From an uncultured Succinivibrio sp. (GTDB taxonomy: Bacteria > Pseudomonadota > Gammaproteobacteria > Enterobacterales > Succinivibrionaceae): a stretch of DNA of 64,000 bases. Numbering within the stretch: position 1 is the first letter of the stretch; every line of letters begins with the position of its first letter. Shown here piece by piece: positions 29,411-38,677 of this stretch. The notes beneath the pieces were generated by a model. It searched no databases, was not told where the DNA came from, and worked only from the letters and a program-made list of their open reading frames with translations. Made by a program: the position numbers and the translations under genes. The stretch lies in contig CAAGAC010000030.1 in the NCBI GenBank assembly GCA_900767695.1, positions 58,113 through 122,112 of the forward strand, written 5' to 3'.

Positions 29411-29609
29411 GGCAAAGGCACGTGCACGCCTTGCGCTCTGGCGATCAGATGAAAAAGCCCAATGCAAACAACGGCGTGAGCAGGATCACCCCAGCGCGCC
29501 GGGCATAAGGACAACCTTTGCGCCAGATCGCGCCCTTCCTTCAAAATTTGTGACGTCCGCTGCATAAAAGCCGGGCTGGTTCTGGAAAAACGTGCGCAGG
29601 GTAGAAAAA

Positions 29610-29625
29610 CCGTAAACGGTTGCAT
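29610..29625 (+). promoter_or_regulatory. LacI-family-like operator 3
   Basis: CCGTAAACGGTTGCAT matches the consensus at 12 of 16 positions and overlaps the palindrome AACCGTAAACGGTT. It is 114 bp upstream of the permease ATG. Confidence 0.4.
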
Positions 29626-29738
29626 GATTTTCGCCCGGGCGCCAACTATCTTTTATCAGGCAGCCTGGATAAGGCTGCGCGCGGCAGCGAATAGAACAAG
29701 CATCCCGGGACAGGCCGGGGCAAACATGGCAGGAGCGT

Positions 29739-30689
29739 ATGACTAGTTTCAAGAACATGTCCGGAGCGGCGAAGGGGTACGTGGTGCTGATAGCGCTCGT
29801 GATCCTCTCCTGGGCCGTCTTCAAGATCATGACTCCGGACAACTTCGGGTCCCCGTCGAACCTTTTGAAATACTTCCAGGCAAGCCTCATGGTGACGGTG
29901 GGCGCCATCGGCTTCTACTTCGTGATGGACATGGGCCTGTTCGACTTCTCGATCGGCGCCAACATCATCCTCTCGGCAATAGTCGGCTGCCAGCTTGCAA
30001 CCAACTTCGGCCTGGGCTATCCAGGGCTCATCCTGGGCAGCATCGCCACGGGAGCGCTCGTGGGCTTGTGCAACGGCTTCTTCTACGTCAAGCTGCGCAT
30101 TCCCTCGATGATCGTCACCGCGGGCCTTGCCCTCATCTACGAGTCGATCGCCAACTACCTTGCGGCAGGCCGCGAGCAGACACTGCCGAGCGATCTCAGG
30201 GCCTTCGGCCACATGACCGGCGAGATGACGCTGGCCATCATCGCCTTCGTGGTCGCGTGGGCCGTCCTCAACTACACGAGGTTCGGCACCTACACCTACG
30301 CCATCGGCTCCAATGAGTTCGTCGCCAAGAACATGGGCATCAACGTCGACAAGTACAAGGTCCTGGCCTTCGTGCTCAGCGGCGCGTTCTTCGGGATCGA
30401 GGCCATCTTGACCATCAGCTACGGCTCGTCGATGGTCGCCGTGACCGGCATGTCCTCGATGAGCAGGAACTTCGTGCCGACCATGGGCTGCTTCTTCGGA
30501 CTGGCGTTCATGAAGTACGGGATCCCGCTGCAGGCGATCATCCTGGGCGAGCTCATCGTCAACATCATCTTCTTCGGGTTCATCTCGCTGGGCGCCCCCA
30601 CGGCAATCCAGGACCTCATCAGCGGCCTGGCGCTGCTGATCATCATCACCCTGACCACCAAGGTCAAGAAAGGCGAGATCGTCAAGTGA
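29739..30689 (+). CDS. Sugar ABC transporter permease 1 (arabinose-type)
   Basis: The 316-residue inner-membrane protein belongs to the RbsC/AraH/YtfT permease family (BPD_transp_2): about nine or ten helices, the MDMGLFDFSIGANIILS segment typical of the GGIDLSVG motif, and NYTRFGTYTYAIGSN before the ATPase-contact loop. AGGAG precedes the ATG. It is followed 10 bp later by the ATPase. It differs clearly from the second permease at 32228, so a heterodimeric channel is expected, as for E. coli YtfT-YjfF. Confidence 0.88.
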   Translation: MTSFKNMSGAAKGYVVLIALVILSWAVFKIMTPDNFGSPSNLLKYFQASLMVTVGAIGFYFVMDMGLFDFSIGANIILSAIVGCQLATNFGLGYPGLILGSIATGALVGLCNGFFYVKLRIPSMIVTAGLALIYESIANYLAAGREQTLPSDLRAFGHMTGEMTLAIIAFVVAWAVLNYTRFGTYTYAIGSNEFVAKNMGINVDKYKVLAFVLSGAFFGIEAILTISYGSSMVAVTGMSSMSRNFVPTMGCFFGLAFMKYGIPLQAIILGELIVNIIFFGFISLGAPTAIQDLISGLALLIIITLTTKVKKGEIVK

Positions 30690-30699
30690 GGAGCGGAAA

Positions 30700-32211
30700 A
30701 TGAGCGAAGAACAGCAGGGTTTGCAGATCAGGCATCTGTGCAAGTCGTTCGGCATCACCAAGGCCCTCAAGGACGTCTCGTTCGACATCGCCAAGGGCGA
30801 GATCCACGCCATCATCGGCGAGAACGGCTCGGGCAAGTCCACCCTGACCAACATGCTGACCGGCATCTACTCGATAGACAGCGGCACCTTCATGCTTGAC
30901 GGGAAGGAAGTCCATCCCAAGAACCAGGTCGACGCCAACAACCACGGCATCTCGATCATCGTCCAGGAGCTTGGCACGCTGTCGGGCCTCACCGTGGCCG
31001 AGAACATCTTCCTGGGGCACGAAGAGCGCTTCATCCACGCGGGCTTCATCCGCGACACCAAGGCGATGAACGCCGAGGCCGACAGGCTCCTGAGGCTCTA
31101 CGGCTTCGAGCGCATCAAGGCCTCCAAGCTTGTGGACGACTACAACTTCGAGGACCGCAAGCTCATCGAGATCGTCAAGGCCACCTACTTCCACCCGCGC
31201 ATCGTGGTCATCGACGAGACCACCACCGCGCTGTCACAGGAGGGCCGCGAGGAGCTGTACAAGCACATGGCCAGGATCCGCCGCGAGGGCGGGACGGTCA
31301 TTTTCATCTCCCACGATCTGCCCGAGGTGCTCGACAAGTCCGACACCATCACCATCCTCCGCGACGGCACCTACATCGACACCGTAAAGAGCAAGGACGT
31401 CAACGAGGAGCAGCTCAAGAAGCTGATGGTCGGGCGCGAGATGACCGGCAGCTACTACCGCGGCGACTACGGAGAGAAGGTCTCAGACGAGGTGGTGCTC
31501 TCGGTCAGGCACGTGAGCGTGCCCGGGATCATCCACGACGTGAGCTTCGACTTGCACCGCGGCGAGATCCTCGGCTTCGGCGGACTCTCAGAGTCCGGCA
31601 TGCACGAGGTCGGCAAGGCCGTGTTCGGCGCAAGCTTCGACCGCGTGGGCGAGGTAACGCTTGCCGACGGCACGAGGATCAACGACATCCCCACCGCGAT
31701 CGAGCACTCGATCGCCTACACCTCCAAGGACCGCGACAACGAGTCGGTGGTCATCAACCAGAGCATCCGCGACAACATCGCCCTGCCCTCGCTTGACAGG
31801 CTTGGTTTTGGAAAGACCGGGCTTCTAAACTGGCGCAAGGTCAGCGACTTTGCCGACAAGTACGCCAAGGAGATGTCCGTGAAGATGGTCGCCGTCGACC
31901 AGTTCGTCTCCGAGCTTTCAGGCGGCAACAAGCAGAAGGTCGTGCTCGCGCGCTGGATCGGCAGGGGCTCGGACATCGTGGTCCTCGACTCCCCGACCCG
32001 CGGCATCGACATCAAGGTCAAGCAGGACATCTACCAGCTCATGGATCAGATGAGGAAGCAGGGCAAGTCGATCATCATGATCTCCGAGGAACTCATGGAG
32101 CTCATCGGAATGTGCGACCGCATCATCATCATGAAGGACGGCACGCTCAGCGGCGAGGTCAGGCGCAGCCGCGATCTCAGCGAAAACAACCTCATCGAGA
32201 TGATGGTTTAA
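30700..32211 (+). CDS. Sugar ABC transporter ATPase with two ABC domains
   Basis: The 503-residue protein is a tandem ATPase of the MglA/RbsA/AraG class. The N-terminal domain has Walker A GENGSGKST (40-48) and Walker B IVVIDETT; the C-terminal domain keeps LSGGNKQKV but has a degenerate Walker A (GLSESGMHEVGK), as is normal for this class. It energises uptake through the flanking permeases. GAGGAG lies upstream of the ATG. Operon: permease, ATPase, permease, araA. Confidence 0.92.
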   Translation: MSEEQQGLQIRHLCKSFGITKALKDVSFDIAKGEIHAIIGENGSGKSTLTNMLTGIYSIDSGTFMLDGKEVHPKNQVDANNHGISIIVQELGTLSGLTVAENIFLGHEERFIHAGFIRDTKAMNAEADRLLRLYGFERIKASKLVDDYNFEDRKLIEIVKATYFHPRIVVIDETTTALSQEGREELYKHMARIRREGGTVIFISHDLPEVLDKSDTITILRDGTYIDTVKSKDVNEEQLKKLMVGREMTGSYYRGDYGEKVSDEVVLSVRHVSVPGIIHDVSFDLHRGEILGFGGLSESGMHEVGKAVFGASFDRVGEVTLADGTRINDIPTAIEHSIAYTSKDRDNESVVINQSIRDNIALPSLDRLGFGKTGLLNWRKVSDFADKYAKEMSVKMVAVDQFVSELSGGNKQKVVLARWIGRGSDIVVLDSPTRGIDIKVKQDIYQLMDQMRKQGKSIIMISEELMELIGMCDRIIIMKDGTLSGEVRRSRDLSENNLIEMMV

Positions 32212-32227
32212 GGCAGGAGAACGAATC

Positions 32228-33196
32228 ATGACTGAAGCAGCAGCTGTTGAAACCAGCAAGGAAAGCCAGCTTAGGTCCGCCAGGAGGTGGAAGCTCATCC
32301 GCGCCCTCCTGCCGATCGCGGGACTGATCCTGATGGTCATCTTCTTCAACTACGAGACCGACGGCAGGCTCATAAGGCGCCTGCCCCTGGCGATGTCCCA
32401 GGTCTACGTCATCATGATCGCGTCGATGGGCGTGTTCTTCATCATGACGATGGGCGGACTGGACTTCTCCCAGGGCTCGATCCTCGGCCTCTCGTGCATC
32501 GTGGTGTGCGCGGTCTCAAAGTACAGCATCCCGCTGGCGATAGTGGCGGGCATCGGCACCGGAGCGGCCATAGGCGCGGTGAACGGGTACTTCTACGTCA
32601 GGCGCAAGATAAAGTCCTTCATCGTGACCATCTGCACCATGTTCCTCTTCAGGGGCCTAATCAAGTACCTGACCACCAACAGCCCGGTCGTGGGCTCCCC
32701 GCAGCTCCTGATGATCGACAGCACGACATTCAAGGTCGCCTGCACCGCGGGCGTGGTGATCGTGGGCTTCGTGATCTTCACGTTCACCAAGTTCGGCGTC
32801 TACCTCAAGGCGATCGGCGCGGGCGAGCAGGCGGCGAAGTTCGCTGGCATCAGGACCGACCGCATGAAGTTCCTGGTCTACGTGTTCGCAGGCGCCATCA
32901 CCGGCTTCGCGGCCTTCATCAGCGCCATCAAGATCGGCTCGGTCACCTCCTCGGGCGGCAGCATGCTCGAGACCCAGATCCTCATCGCCCTGGTGCTAGG
33001 CGGCATGCCGATCTCAGGCGGCGCGATGGCGAGGTTCGGCAACTGCGTGGTCGGCTCGCTCCTCTACGTGGTGCTGCTCTCGGGCCTGACCATGATGGGC
33101 TTCACCCCGCAGCTCATGCAGCTCATCCAGGGCGTAGTGTTCCTGGTGTTCGTGGCGATCTTCGCGGATCGCGACTCGCTCACGGTCATCAAGTGA
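32228..33196 (+). CDS. Sugar ABC transporter permease 2 (arabinose-type)
   Basis: The 322-residue permease is also of the RbsC/YjfF family, with the conserved MGGLDFSQGSILGLSC segment and FTKFGVYLKAIGAGEQAAKFAGI before the cytoplasmic coupling region. It shares the fold but not close sequence with permease 1. The ATG has AGGAG 11 nt upstream. A gap of 47 bp separates it from araA, which belongs to the same transcription unit. Confidence 0.88.
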   Translation: MTEAAAVETSKESQLRSARRWKLIRALLPIAGLILMVIFFNYETDGRLIRRLPLAMSQVYVIMIASMGVFFIMTMGGLDFSQGSILGLSCIVVCAVSKYSIPLAIVAGIGTGAAIGAVNGYFYVRRKIKSFIVTICTMFLFRGLIKYLTTNSPVVGSPQLLMIDSTTFKVACTAGVVIVGFVIFTFTKFGVYLKAIGAGEQAAKFAGIRTDRMKFLVYVFAGAITGFAAFISAIKIGSVTSSGGSMLETQILIALVLGGMPISGGAMARFGNCVVGSLLYVVLLSGLTMMGFTPQLMQLIQGVVFLVFVAIFADRDSLTVIK

Positions 33197-33243
33197 CGGA
33201 TTTCAGACACAACGGTTAAACAAGGAAGAAACAGGACTTAAAT

Positions 33244-34683
33244 ATGGACAAGCTTTACTTCGTCGTCGGGTCGCAGGACCTTTACGGTGATGAGTGCCTC
33301 AGGCATGTGGCTTCGGACGCCGCCGAGATGACCGCGTTCTTCAACGAGCAGTTCAAGGGAGTGTGCCAGGTGGAGCTCCTGCCCACCGTCGTCAACTCCG
33401 AGACCTGCATCAGCGATCTGCGCCGCGCGCAGTGCGACGACGACTGCATCGGCGTGATGGCGTGGATGCACACCTTCTCGCCGGCGAAGATGTGGATCAA
33501 GGGCCTCCAGGAGCTGCGCAAGCCGCTGCTTCACCTGCACACCCAGGCCAACGAGAAGCTCCCGTACGACGCCATAGACATGGACTTCATGAACCTCAAC
33601 CAGTCGGCCCACGGCGACCGCGAGTTCAGCTTCATCCTCTCGAGAATGCGCATCCGCCACCAGACCGTCGCCGGCTACTACAGGCACCAGGATGTCCTCG
33701 ACGAGATCCGCCGCTTCATCGACGTGGCGCGCGCGGTCGCCTTCTCGAGGAGGCTCAAGGTCGCCTCCTTCGGCAACAACATGAGGGAGGTCGCGGTGAC
33801 CGACGGCGACCGCGTCGAGTCGCAGATTGTCTACGGCTGGGAGTGCAACTACTTCGCCGTGGGCGATCTCGTTGACATCGTGAACGCCGTGTTGGACAAG
33901 GAAGTCGACGCCAAGATGGCCGAGTACGAGTCCAAGTACGTCATGAAGACCAGGAACGTGGCCGCAGTGCGCGAGCAGGCACGCTACGAGGTCGCGCTCG
34001 ACAAGTTCCTTGCCAAGAACGGCATCGGCGCCTTCGCCGACACCTTCCAGGACCTCCACGGCTTCAAGCAGCTGCCGGGCATCGCCGCGCAGAACCTGAT
34101 GGGCCGCGGCATCGGCTTCGGGCCCGAGGGCGACTACAAGACCTCCGCCCTCTCGGCCGTGCTCATGAACATGGCCAGGGGCCGCAAGGGCCACACCGGC
34201 TTCATCGAGGACTACACCTACGATCTCACCGCAGGGCAGGAAGTGGAGCTTGCCTCCCACATGCTCGAGGTCCCGGTGGACTTCGCGGCGACCAAGCCCG
34301 AGATCGACGTCCTCCCGCTGGGCATCGGCGGCAAGGAGGATCCGGCCCGCCTGATCTTCGACGGGATCCAGGGCGACGGCGTCCAGGTCTGCATGACCGA
34401 TCTAGGCGACCACTTCAGGATCATCTGCGCCGACATCGAGCTCATCAAGCAGCCCAAGCCCATGCCGAAGCTGCCGGTGGCGAGGATCATGTTCCGCCAC
34501 AAGCCGAACTTCAGGATCGGAACCGAGGCCTGGTGCTACGCGGGCGGCGCGCACCACAGCGTGGTCTCCACCGCTCTTGACAGGCGCGACATCGAGATGT
34601 TCTGCAAGTTCACCGGCACCGAGCTTGTGACCATCGGCGAGGACACCACCGAGGAGTCCCTGATGAAGTTCTCCGCAAGGTGA
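33244..34683 (+). CDS. araA: L-arabinose isomerase AraA
   Basis: AraA converts L-arabinose to L-ribulose with a bound manganese ion. The 479-residue protein retains the metal ligands expected from E. coli AraA: Glu295 (PEGDYK), Glu322 (GFIEDYTY), His339 (SHMLEV) and His437/438 (AGGAHHS). The start MDKLYFVVGSQDLYG and the HTFSPAKMW segment are diagnostic. It is slightly shorter than E. coli (500). The kinase (AraB) and epimerase (AraD) genes are not in this window, so the pathway must be completed elsewhere. Confidence 0.95.
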   Translation: MDKLYFVVGSQDLYGDECLRHVASDAAEMTAFFNEQFKGVCQVELLPTVVNSETCISDLRRAQCDDDCIGVMAWMHTFSPAKMWIKGLQELRKPLLHLHTQANEKLPYDAIDMDFMNLNQSAHGDREFSFILSRMRIRHQTVAGYYRHQDVLDEIRRFIDVARAVAFSRRLKVASFGNNMREVAVTDGDRVESQIVYGWECNYFAVGDLVDIVNAVLDKEVDAKMAEYESKYVMKTRNVAAVREQARYEVALDKFLAKNGIGAFADTFQDLHGFKQLPGIAAQNLMGRGIGFGPEGDYKTSALSAVLMNMARGRKGHTGFIEDYTYDLTAGQEVELASHMLEVPVDFAATKPEIDVLPLGIGGKEDPARLIFDGIQGDGVQVCMTDLGDHFRIICADIELIKQPKPMPKLPVARIMFRHKPNFRIGTEAWCYAGGAHHSVVSTALDRRDIEMFCKFTGTELVTIGEDTTEESLMKFSAR

Positions 34684-34708
34684 GCTGAGATCCCATGGGG
34701 CAAAAGCA

Positions 34709-34737
34709 GGAGGCCCGGCGCATCGCGCCGGGCCTCC
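34709..34737. terminator. Hairpin between convergent araA and nfuA
   Basis: GGAGGCCCGGCG (34709-34720) and CGCCGGGCCTCC (34726-34737) form a perfect 12-bp stem with a 5-nt loop. T residues are visible only on the minus-strand side (TGCTTTTG). Confidence 0.65.
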
Positions 34738-34759
34738 GTGCCTTCATGCCTTGAATGAA

Positions 34760-35350
34760 TCAGGCGTAGGTCTCGTCGGTCTTGACGTGCTCGGTGACGT
34801 CCACGACATCCTTGATCATGCCGGGGAAGGCCTGGTTGAGCTGGGTCTTGATGCCGTCCTGCAGGGTCACGCCTGCAAGCGAGCAGCCCAGGCACCCGCC
34901 CTCGAACTTGACCTTCACCACGCCGTCGTCGGTGACGTCGGCAAGCTCGACCGCGCCGCCGTGGCCGGCCAGCGAGGGGCTGACGACGTTCTTGATGAAG
35001 AGGGCGACCTTGTCCTTGAGCGGGGCGTCGTCGGGCAGGGGGCTCTTGGTGAGGTTGGGGGCGTGGAAGGTCAGCAGATCGTCGCCGTTGTCGTCCTTGC
35101 CCAGGTCGAGCACGGAGCCGTCGAGGAACTCGGAGACGCCCTCGTCGATCACGATCTCGAAGCCCTTCATCTGGAAGTGCTCGTCGGCCTTGGTGATGTA
35201 CTCCTTGGGGCAGTAGAGGATCCCGCACTGCGCGCCCGGGGTGCCGGGGTTGGTGGCGGTCAGGCGGATCGCGAGGCCCTCCATCTTCTGTTTGCTGATG
35301 ATCTTGAGGAAATACTCCTGAGCCTTCTCGCTCACTGAAATCTTGCTCAT
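34760..35350 (-). CDS. nfuA: Fe-S biogenesis protein NfuA
   Basis: NfuA carries a 4Fe-4S cluster to target apoproteins. The 196-residue protein has an A-type-like N-terminal domain (NPGTPGAQCGILYCP) and a C-terminal Nfu domain with Cys153 and Cys156 in GGCLGCS. Both halves align with E. coli NfuA (recalled). It is close to bioH in E. coli, as here (38678). The start at 35350 is the only reasonable ATG. Confidence 0.95.
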   Translation of the reverse strand: MSKISVSEKAQEYFLKIISKQKMEGLAIRLTATNPGTPGAQCGILYCPKEYITKADEHFQMKGFEIVIDEGVSEFLDGSVLDLGKDDNGDDLLTFHAPNLTKSPLPDDAPLKDKVALFIKNVVSPSLAGHGGAVELADVTDDGVVKVKFEGGCLGCSLAGVTLQDGIKTQLNQAFPGMIKDVVDVTEHVKTDETYA

Positions 35351-35665
35351 TTGGGCCTCGCTGTGGATGTGTCCGTGCTTTTGAAATCTGAGTGATTATA
35401 CAGTGCGCCCCTCCTGCCCATGAGGTGATGAGAAGGATTTGCACGGCAGGTCCGGACGGCCCTCCGGGACGGGGGTTTCTGTATGGAAGATCGGGGTGGG
35501 ATTGCAAATCTTAATGGTTTAATATCATTGCCTTAACCATCATGTGCAATGCTGTGGATCAGAGCTGTAATTTTTTTTCAAACCTGCCTCGCGGCACACT
35601 AACTACGATAAAATGTCGCGTTAGTTAGTTCTCCGAGGCAACTCGGTTATTTATGGAGAAAAGCA
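35351..35665. promoter_or_regulatory. Promoter region of pckA (and nfuA)
   Basis: This 315-bp divergent region is more A/T-rich than its surroundings. A TAAAAT -10 (35609-35614) is enclosed by the inverted repeat ACTAACTA (35598-35605) / TAGTTAGT (35622-35629). The -35 position is poor, suggesting activator control. TTATGGAGAAAAGCA provides the ribosome site. No gene is supported inside. Confidence 0.5.
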
Positions 35666-37279
35666 ATGAGCTTATTTGACGAGCTTGACTTAGCGAAGTA
35701 TGGCATCTCTTCTGCTGCCAGCATCACCTACAATCCGACCTACCAGCAGCTGTTCGCCGACGAGACCGTCGAGGGCCTGACCGGCTACGACAAGGGCGTT
35801 GTCACCAACATGGGCGCTGTCGACGTCATGACCGGCATCTACACCGGCCGTTCCCCTAAGGACAAGTTCATCGTCAAGGACGACACCACCAAGGACACCT
35901 TCTGGTGGAACACCCCTGAGTTCAAGAACGACAACAAGCCGCTCTCCACCTCTTCCTGGAACGAGCTCAAGAAGCTCGCCGGCAAGGAGCTCTCCAACAA
36001 GAAGCTGTACGTCGTCGACTGCTTCTGCGGCGCCAACGCCAACACCCGCATGAGCATCCGCTTCGTGATGGAAGTTGCCTGGCAGGCCCACTTCGTCACC
36101 AACATGTTCATCCGCCCGACCCCCGAGGAGCTCGAGACCTTCAAGCCTGACTTCGTGGTCCTGAACGCCGCCAAGGCCAAGGTCGAGAACTTCAAGGAGC
36201 TGGGCCTCAACTCCGAGACCGCCGTGGTCTTCAACCTGACCGAGCGCATGCAGATCATCCTCAACACCTGGTACGGCGGCGAGATGAAGAAGGGCATGTT
36301 CTCCATGATGAACTACTTCCTCCCGCTCAAGGGCATCGCCGCGATGCACTGCTCCGCCAACACCGACAAGGAAGGCAAGAACACCGCCATCTTCTTCGGC
36401 CTGTCCGGCACCGGCAAGACCACCCTCTCCACCGACCCGAAGCGCCTCCTGATCGGCGACGACGAGCACGGCTGGGACGACGACGGCGTCTTCAACTTCG
36501 AAGGCGGCTGCTACGCCAAGGTGATCAACCTCTCCAAGGAGAACGAGCCTGACATCTGGAACGCCATCAAGCGCAACGCCCTGCTCGAGAACGTGACCAC
36601 CGACAAGGCCGGCAACGTCGACTTCGCCGACAAGTCCGTCACCGAGAACACCCGCGTCTCCTACCCGATCTTCCACATCAAGAACATCGTCCGCCCGATC
36701 TCCAAGGGTCCTGCGGCCAAGCGCGTGATCTTCCTGTCGGCTGACGCATTCGGCGTCCTGCCTCCTGTGTCCCTGCTCGACAAGAACCAGACCAAGTACT
36801 ACTTCCTCTCCGGCTTCACCGCCAAGCTGGCCGGCACCGAGCGCGGCATCACCGAGCCTACCCCGACCTTCTCGCCTTGCTTCGGCGCCGCCTTCCTGTC
36901 GCTGCCTCCCACCACCTACGCTGACGTGCTCGTCAAGCGCATGGACGCTTCCGGCGCCCGCGCCTACCTCGTCAACACCGGCTGGAACGGCACCGGCAAG
37001 CGCATCTCCATCAAGGACACCCGCGGCATCATCGACGCGATCCTCGACGGCTCGATCGACAAGGCCCCGACCAAGACCATCCCGTTCTTCTCCTTCGTCG
37101 TCCCGACTGCCCTCCCGGGTGTCGACCCTGCGATTCTCGACCCTCGCGACACCTACAAGGATGCCTCCGAGTGGGAGAAGAAGGCCAAGGACCTCTCCGA
37201 GCGCTTCATCAAGAACTTCGCCAAGTTCGCCGCGTTCGACAAGGATGGCGCCCTGAAGAAGGCCGGCCCTCAGCTCTAA
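35666..37279 (+). CDS. pckA: Phosphoenolpyruvate carboxykinase (ATP)
   Basis: PckA interconverts oxaloacetate + ATP and PEP + CO2 + ADP. In succinate-producing anaerobes it can run in the carboxylating direction and conserve ATP. The 537-residue protein has the kinase-1a P-loop GLSGTGKTT (245-253), the following [10 protein letters not shown], and the N-terminal [12 protein letters not shown] substrate region. Length equals the family (E. coli 540). Codon choice is strongly biased to C-ending codons, consistent with high expression. Single gene with its own promoter and terminator-like hairpin. Confidence 0.98.
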   Translation: MSLFDELDLAKYGISSAASITYNPTYQQLFADETVEGLTGYDKGVVTNMGAVDVMTGIYTGRSPKDKFIVKDDTTKDTFWWNTPEFKNDNKPLSTSSWNELKKLAGKELSNKKLYVVDCFCGANANTRMSIRFVMEVAWQAHFVTNMFIRPTPEELETFKPDFVVLNAAKAKVENFKELGLNSETAVVFNLTERMQIILNTWYGGEMKKGMFSMMNYFLPLKGIAAMHCSANTDKEGKNTAIFFGLSGTGKTTLSTDPKRLLIGDDEHGWDDDGVFNFEGGCYAKVINLSKENEPDIWNAIKRNALLENVTTDKAGNVDFADKSVTENTRVSYPIFHIKNIVRPISKGPAAKRVIFLSADAFGVLPPVSLLDKNQTKYYFLSGFTAKLAGTERGITEPTPTFSPCFGAAFLSLPPTTYADVLVKRMDASGARAYLVNTGWNGTGKRISIKDTRGIIDAILDGSIDKAPTKTIPFFSFVVPTALPGVDPAILDPRDTYKDASEWEKKAKDLSERFIKNFAKFAAFDKDGALKKAGPQL

Positions 37280-37315
37280 TCTGAGCCAAGGCAAGCCTTA
37301 AAGGCCAATAGATAA

Positions 37316-37347
37316 GACGACCCGGCATGCATTGCATGCCGGGTCTT
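37316..37347 (+). terminator. Hairpin downstream of pckA
   Basis: ACCCGGCATGC (37320-37330) and GCATGCCGGGT (37334-37344) form an 11-bp stem with a 3-nt loop, flanked by AAGACG and CTTGTG. The T-tract is weak. Confidence 0.6.
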
Positions 37348-37370
37348 GTGCTGTATGGAGCAGGTGAAAA

Positions 37371-37988
37371 ATGGCAAAACCCTACATTACCCGCGAAGGC
37401 TACGACCAACTCCACAAGGAGCTTGACTACCTGTGGAACGTGAAGCGCCCCGACGTGACCGCCAAGGTCGCGTGGGCGGCGAGCCTGGGCGACCGCTCGG
37501 AGAACGCCGACTACCACTACAACAAGAGGCTGCTCGGCCAGATCGACCGCCGTGTGCGCTTCCTCAGGCACTGCATGAACGATCTCCAGGTGATCACCTA
37601 CAACCCCCAGCAGGAGGGCAGGGTGTTCTTCGGGGCCTACGTCGAAATAGAGTCGGACGATGACGAGCCGGTGACCATGAGGATCCGCATCGTCGGCGGC
37701 GAGGAGATCTTCGGGCGCGACAACTACATCTCGGTTGACTCGCCGATGGCGAGGGCGCTGCTGGGAAAGCAGGTGGACGACGAGGCCACGGTCAAGACCC
37801 CGAAGGGCGACAAGATCTGGTACGTCAACAAGATCTCCTACAAGGCCCCGGACTGGTTTGAGGAGCTCCCCATCGAGGACCGCTTCCTGCGCGAGGACGA
37901 CGATCAGTCCGAGGAAGCCGTGGAGGAGGTTTCAGAGGAGGAGCAGAAGAAGATCCAGGAAGAGTACATGGCCACGCTGGTCAAGTGA
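37371..37988 (+). CDS. greB: Transcription elongation factor GreB
   Basis: GreB stimulates RNA polymerase to cleave backtracked transcripts. The 205-residue protein has the coiled-coil start and the GDRSENADYHYNK tip that distinguishes GreB, then the C-terminal FKBP-like domain with GRDNYISVDSPMARALLGK. An extra tail of about 45 residues, rich in Glu and Asp, follows the usual end at about 160 and has no counterpart in E. coli GreB (158). Stop codons of greB and the next gene (minus strand) are 1 bp apart. Confidence 0.94.
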   Translation: MAKPYITREGYDQLHKELDYLWNVKRPDVTAKVAWAASLGDRSENADYHYNKRLLGQIDRRVRFLRHCMNDLQVITYNPQQEGRVFFGAYVEIESDDDEPVTMRIRIVGGEEIFGRDNYISVDSPMARALLGKQVDDEATVKTPKGDKIWYVNKISYKAPDWFEELPIEDRFLREDDDQSEEAVEEVSEEEQKKIQEEYMATLVK

Positions 37989-37989
37989 C

Positions 37990-38577
37990 TCAGATCATGA
38001 CGCTCAGGTTCTCGCCGGGGCTGTAGCTGCGGACGATGCCGTTGTAGCGCGCGCTCACGGCCTGGGAGGCAAGGATGTCCTGGCCTTCCTTGGCAGCCTG
38101 GGCCGAGTAGCGGGCGAACGAAGGGCGCGCTGCCTCGCTTTTGCGGATCTCCTTCTCCTCCTGCGAGCTCTGGGCCGATCCTGAATAGGACGCGGCCACC
38201 GACTGCGCCGAGGTCTCGGCGACAGTGCCCTGGCCCGAGGACACCCTCGATGCGGCCTGGATCTTCTGGGACTGCGCGGTCTGCGCGGTGCTCTTGCCTT
38301 CAGCCTCGCTGCCGCCGCCATTTCCCTTCGAGGAGTTCTTGCCGCCGCTCTGCTGCCTGCGCCTGCCGTCCTCCTGGATGACTACCTGGGACTGGGCGTA
38401 GAGGGTGGAGTTGGTGCCGGAGGTGGCCTGGGATCCGGCCTGCCCGGAAGCAGCGGAGTTCTGGGACTGGACGGGCTCGGGGATGGTCTGGCGGGCAAGG
38501 TTGTCCCGCTTGGCCCCCTCGACGCTAGGCGAGAAGACTGGCGGCGCTATGTTCGCGGCATAAGTTGCAACTTCCAT
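37990..38577 (-). CDS. Ser/Gln/Ala-rich hypothetical protein
   Basis: I do not recognise this 195-residue protein. It begins MEVATYAANIAPPVFSPSVE and is mostly low-complexity: Gln-, Ser- and Ala-rich stretches with a basic patch RRRQQSGG, then a more helical end. No signal peptide, membrane helix or cysteine is evident. The N-terminus resembles the disordered starts of some gammaproteobacterial SprA-like or flagellar-accessory proteins, but the link is weak. The start could also be at 38610. Convergent with greB (1-bp gap). Confidence 0.6.
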   Translation of the reverse strand: MEVATYAANIAPPVFSPSVEGAKRDNLARQTIPEPVQSQNSAASGQAGSQATSGTNSTLYAQSQVVIQEDGRRRQQSGGKNSSKGNGGGSEAEGKSTAQTAQSQKIQAASRVSSGQGTVAETSAQSVAASYSGSAQSSQEEKEIRKSEAARPSFARYSAQAAKEGQDILASQAVSARYNGIVRSYSPGENLSVMI

Positions 38578-38677
38578 TTTGCGAAATCCCCAGGCGCACC
38601 TTTCCTTCATCTTGGTTAACGGCCATTTTTGAAGCAGCCTTTAACAAAATCGACAAAAAATTTTTAGCGCTTGAAGA

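Larger units (their letters stand above)
29127..29738. promoter_or_regulatory. Divergent control region of the arabinose transport genes
   Basis: This 612-bp region separates the binding-protein gene from the permease operon and contains no supported gene. Three 16-bp sites resembling PurR/LacI-family operators (ACGCAAACGTTTGCGT consensus, recalled) occur at 29251-29266, 29395-29410 and 29610-29625. An AraC-type direct-repeat site was not recognised. Confidence 0.55.
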
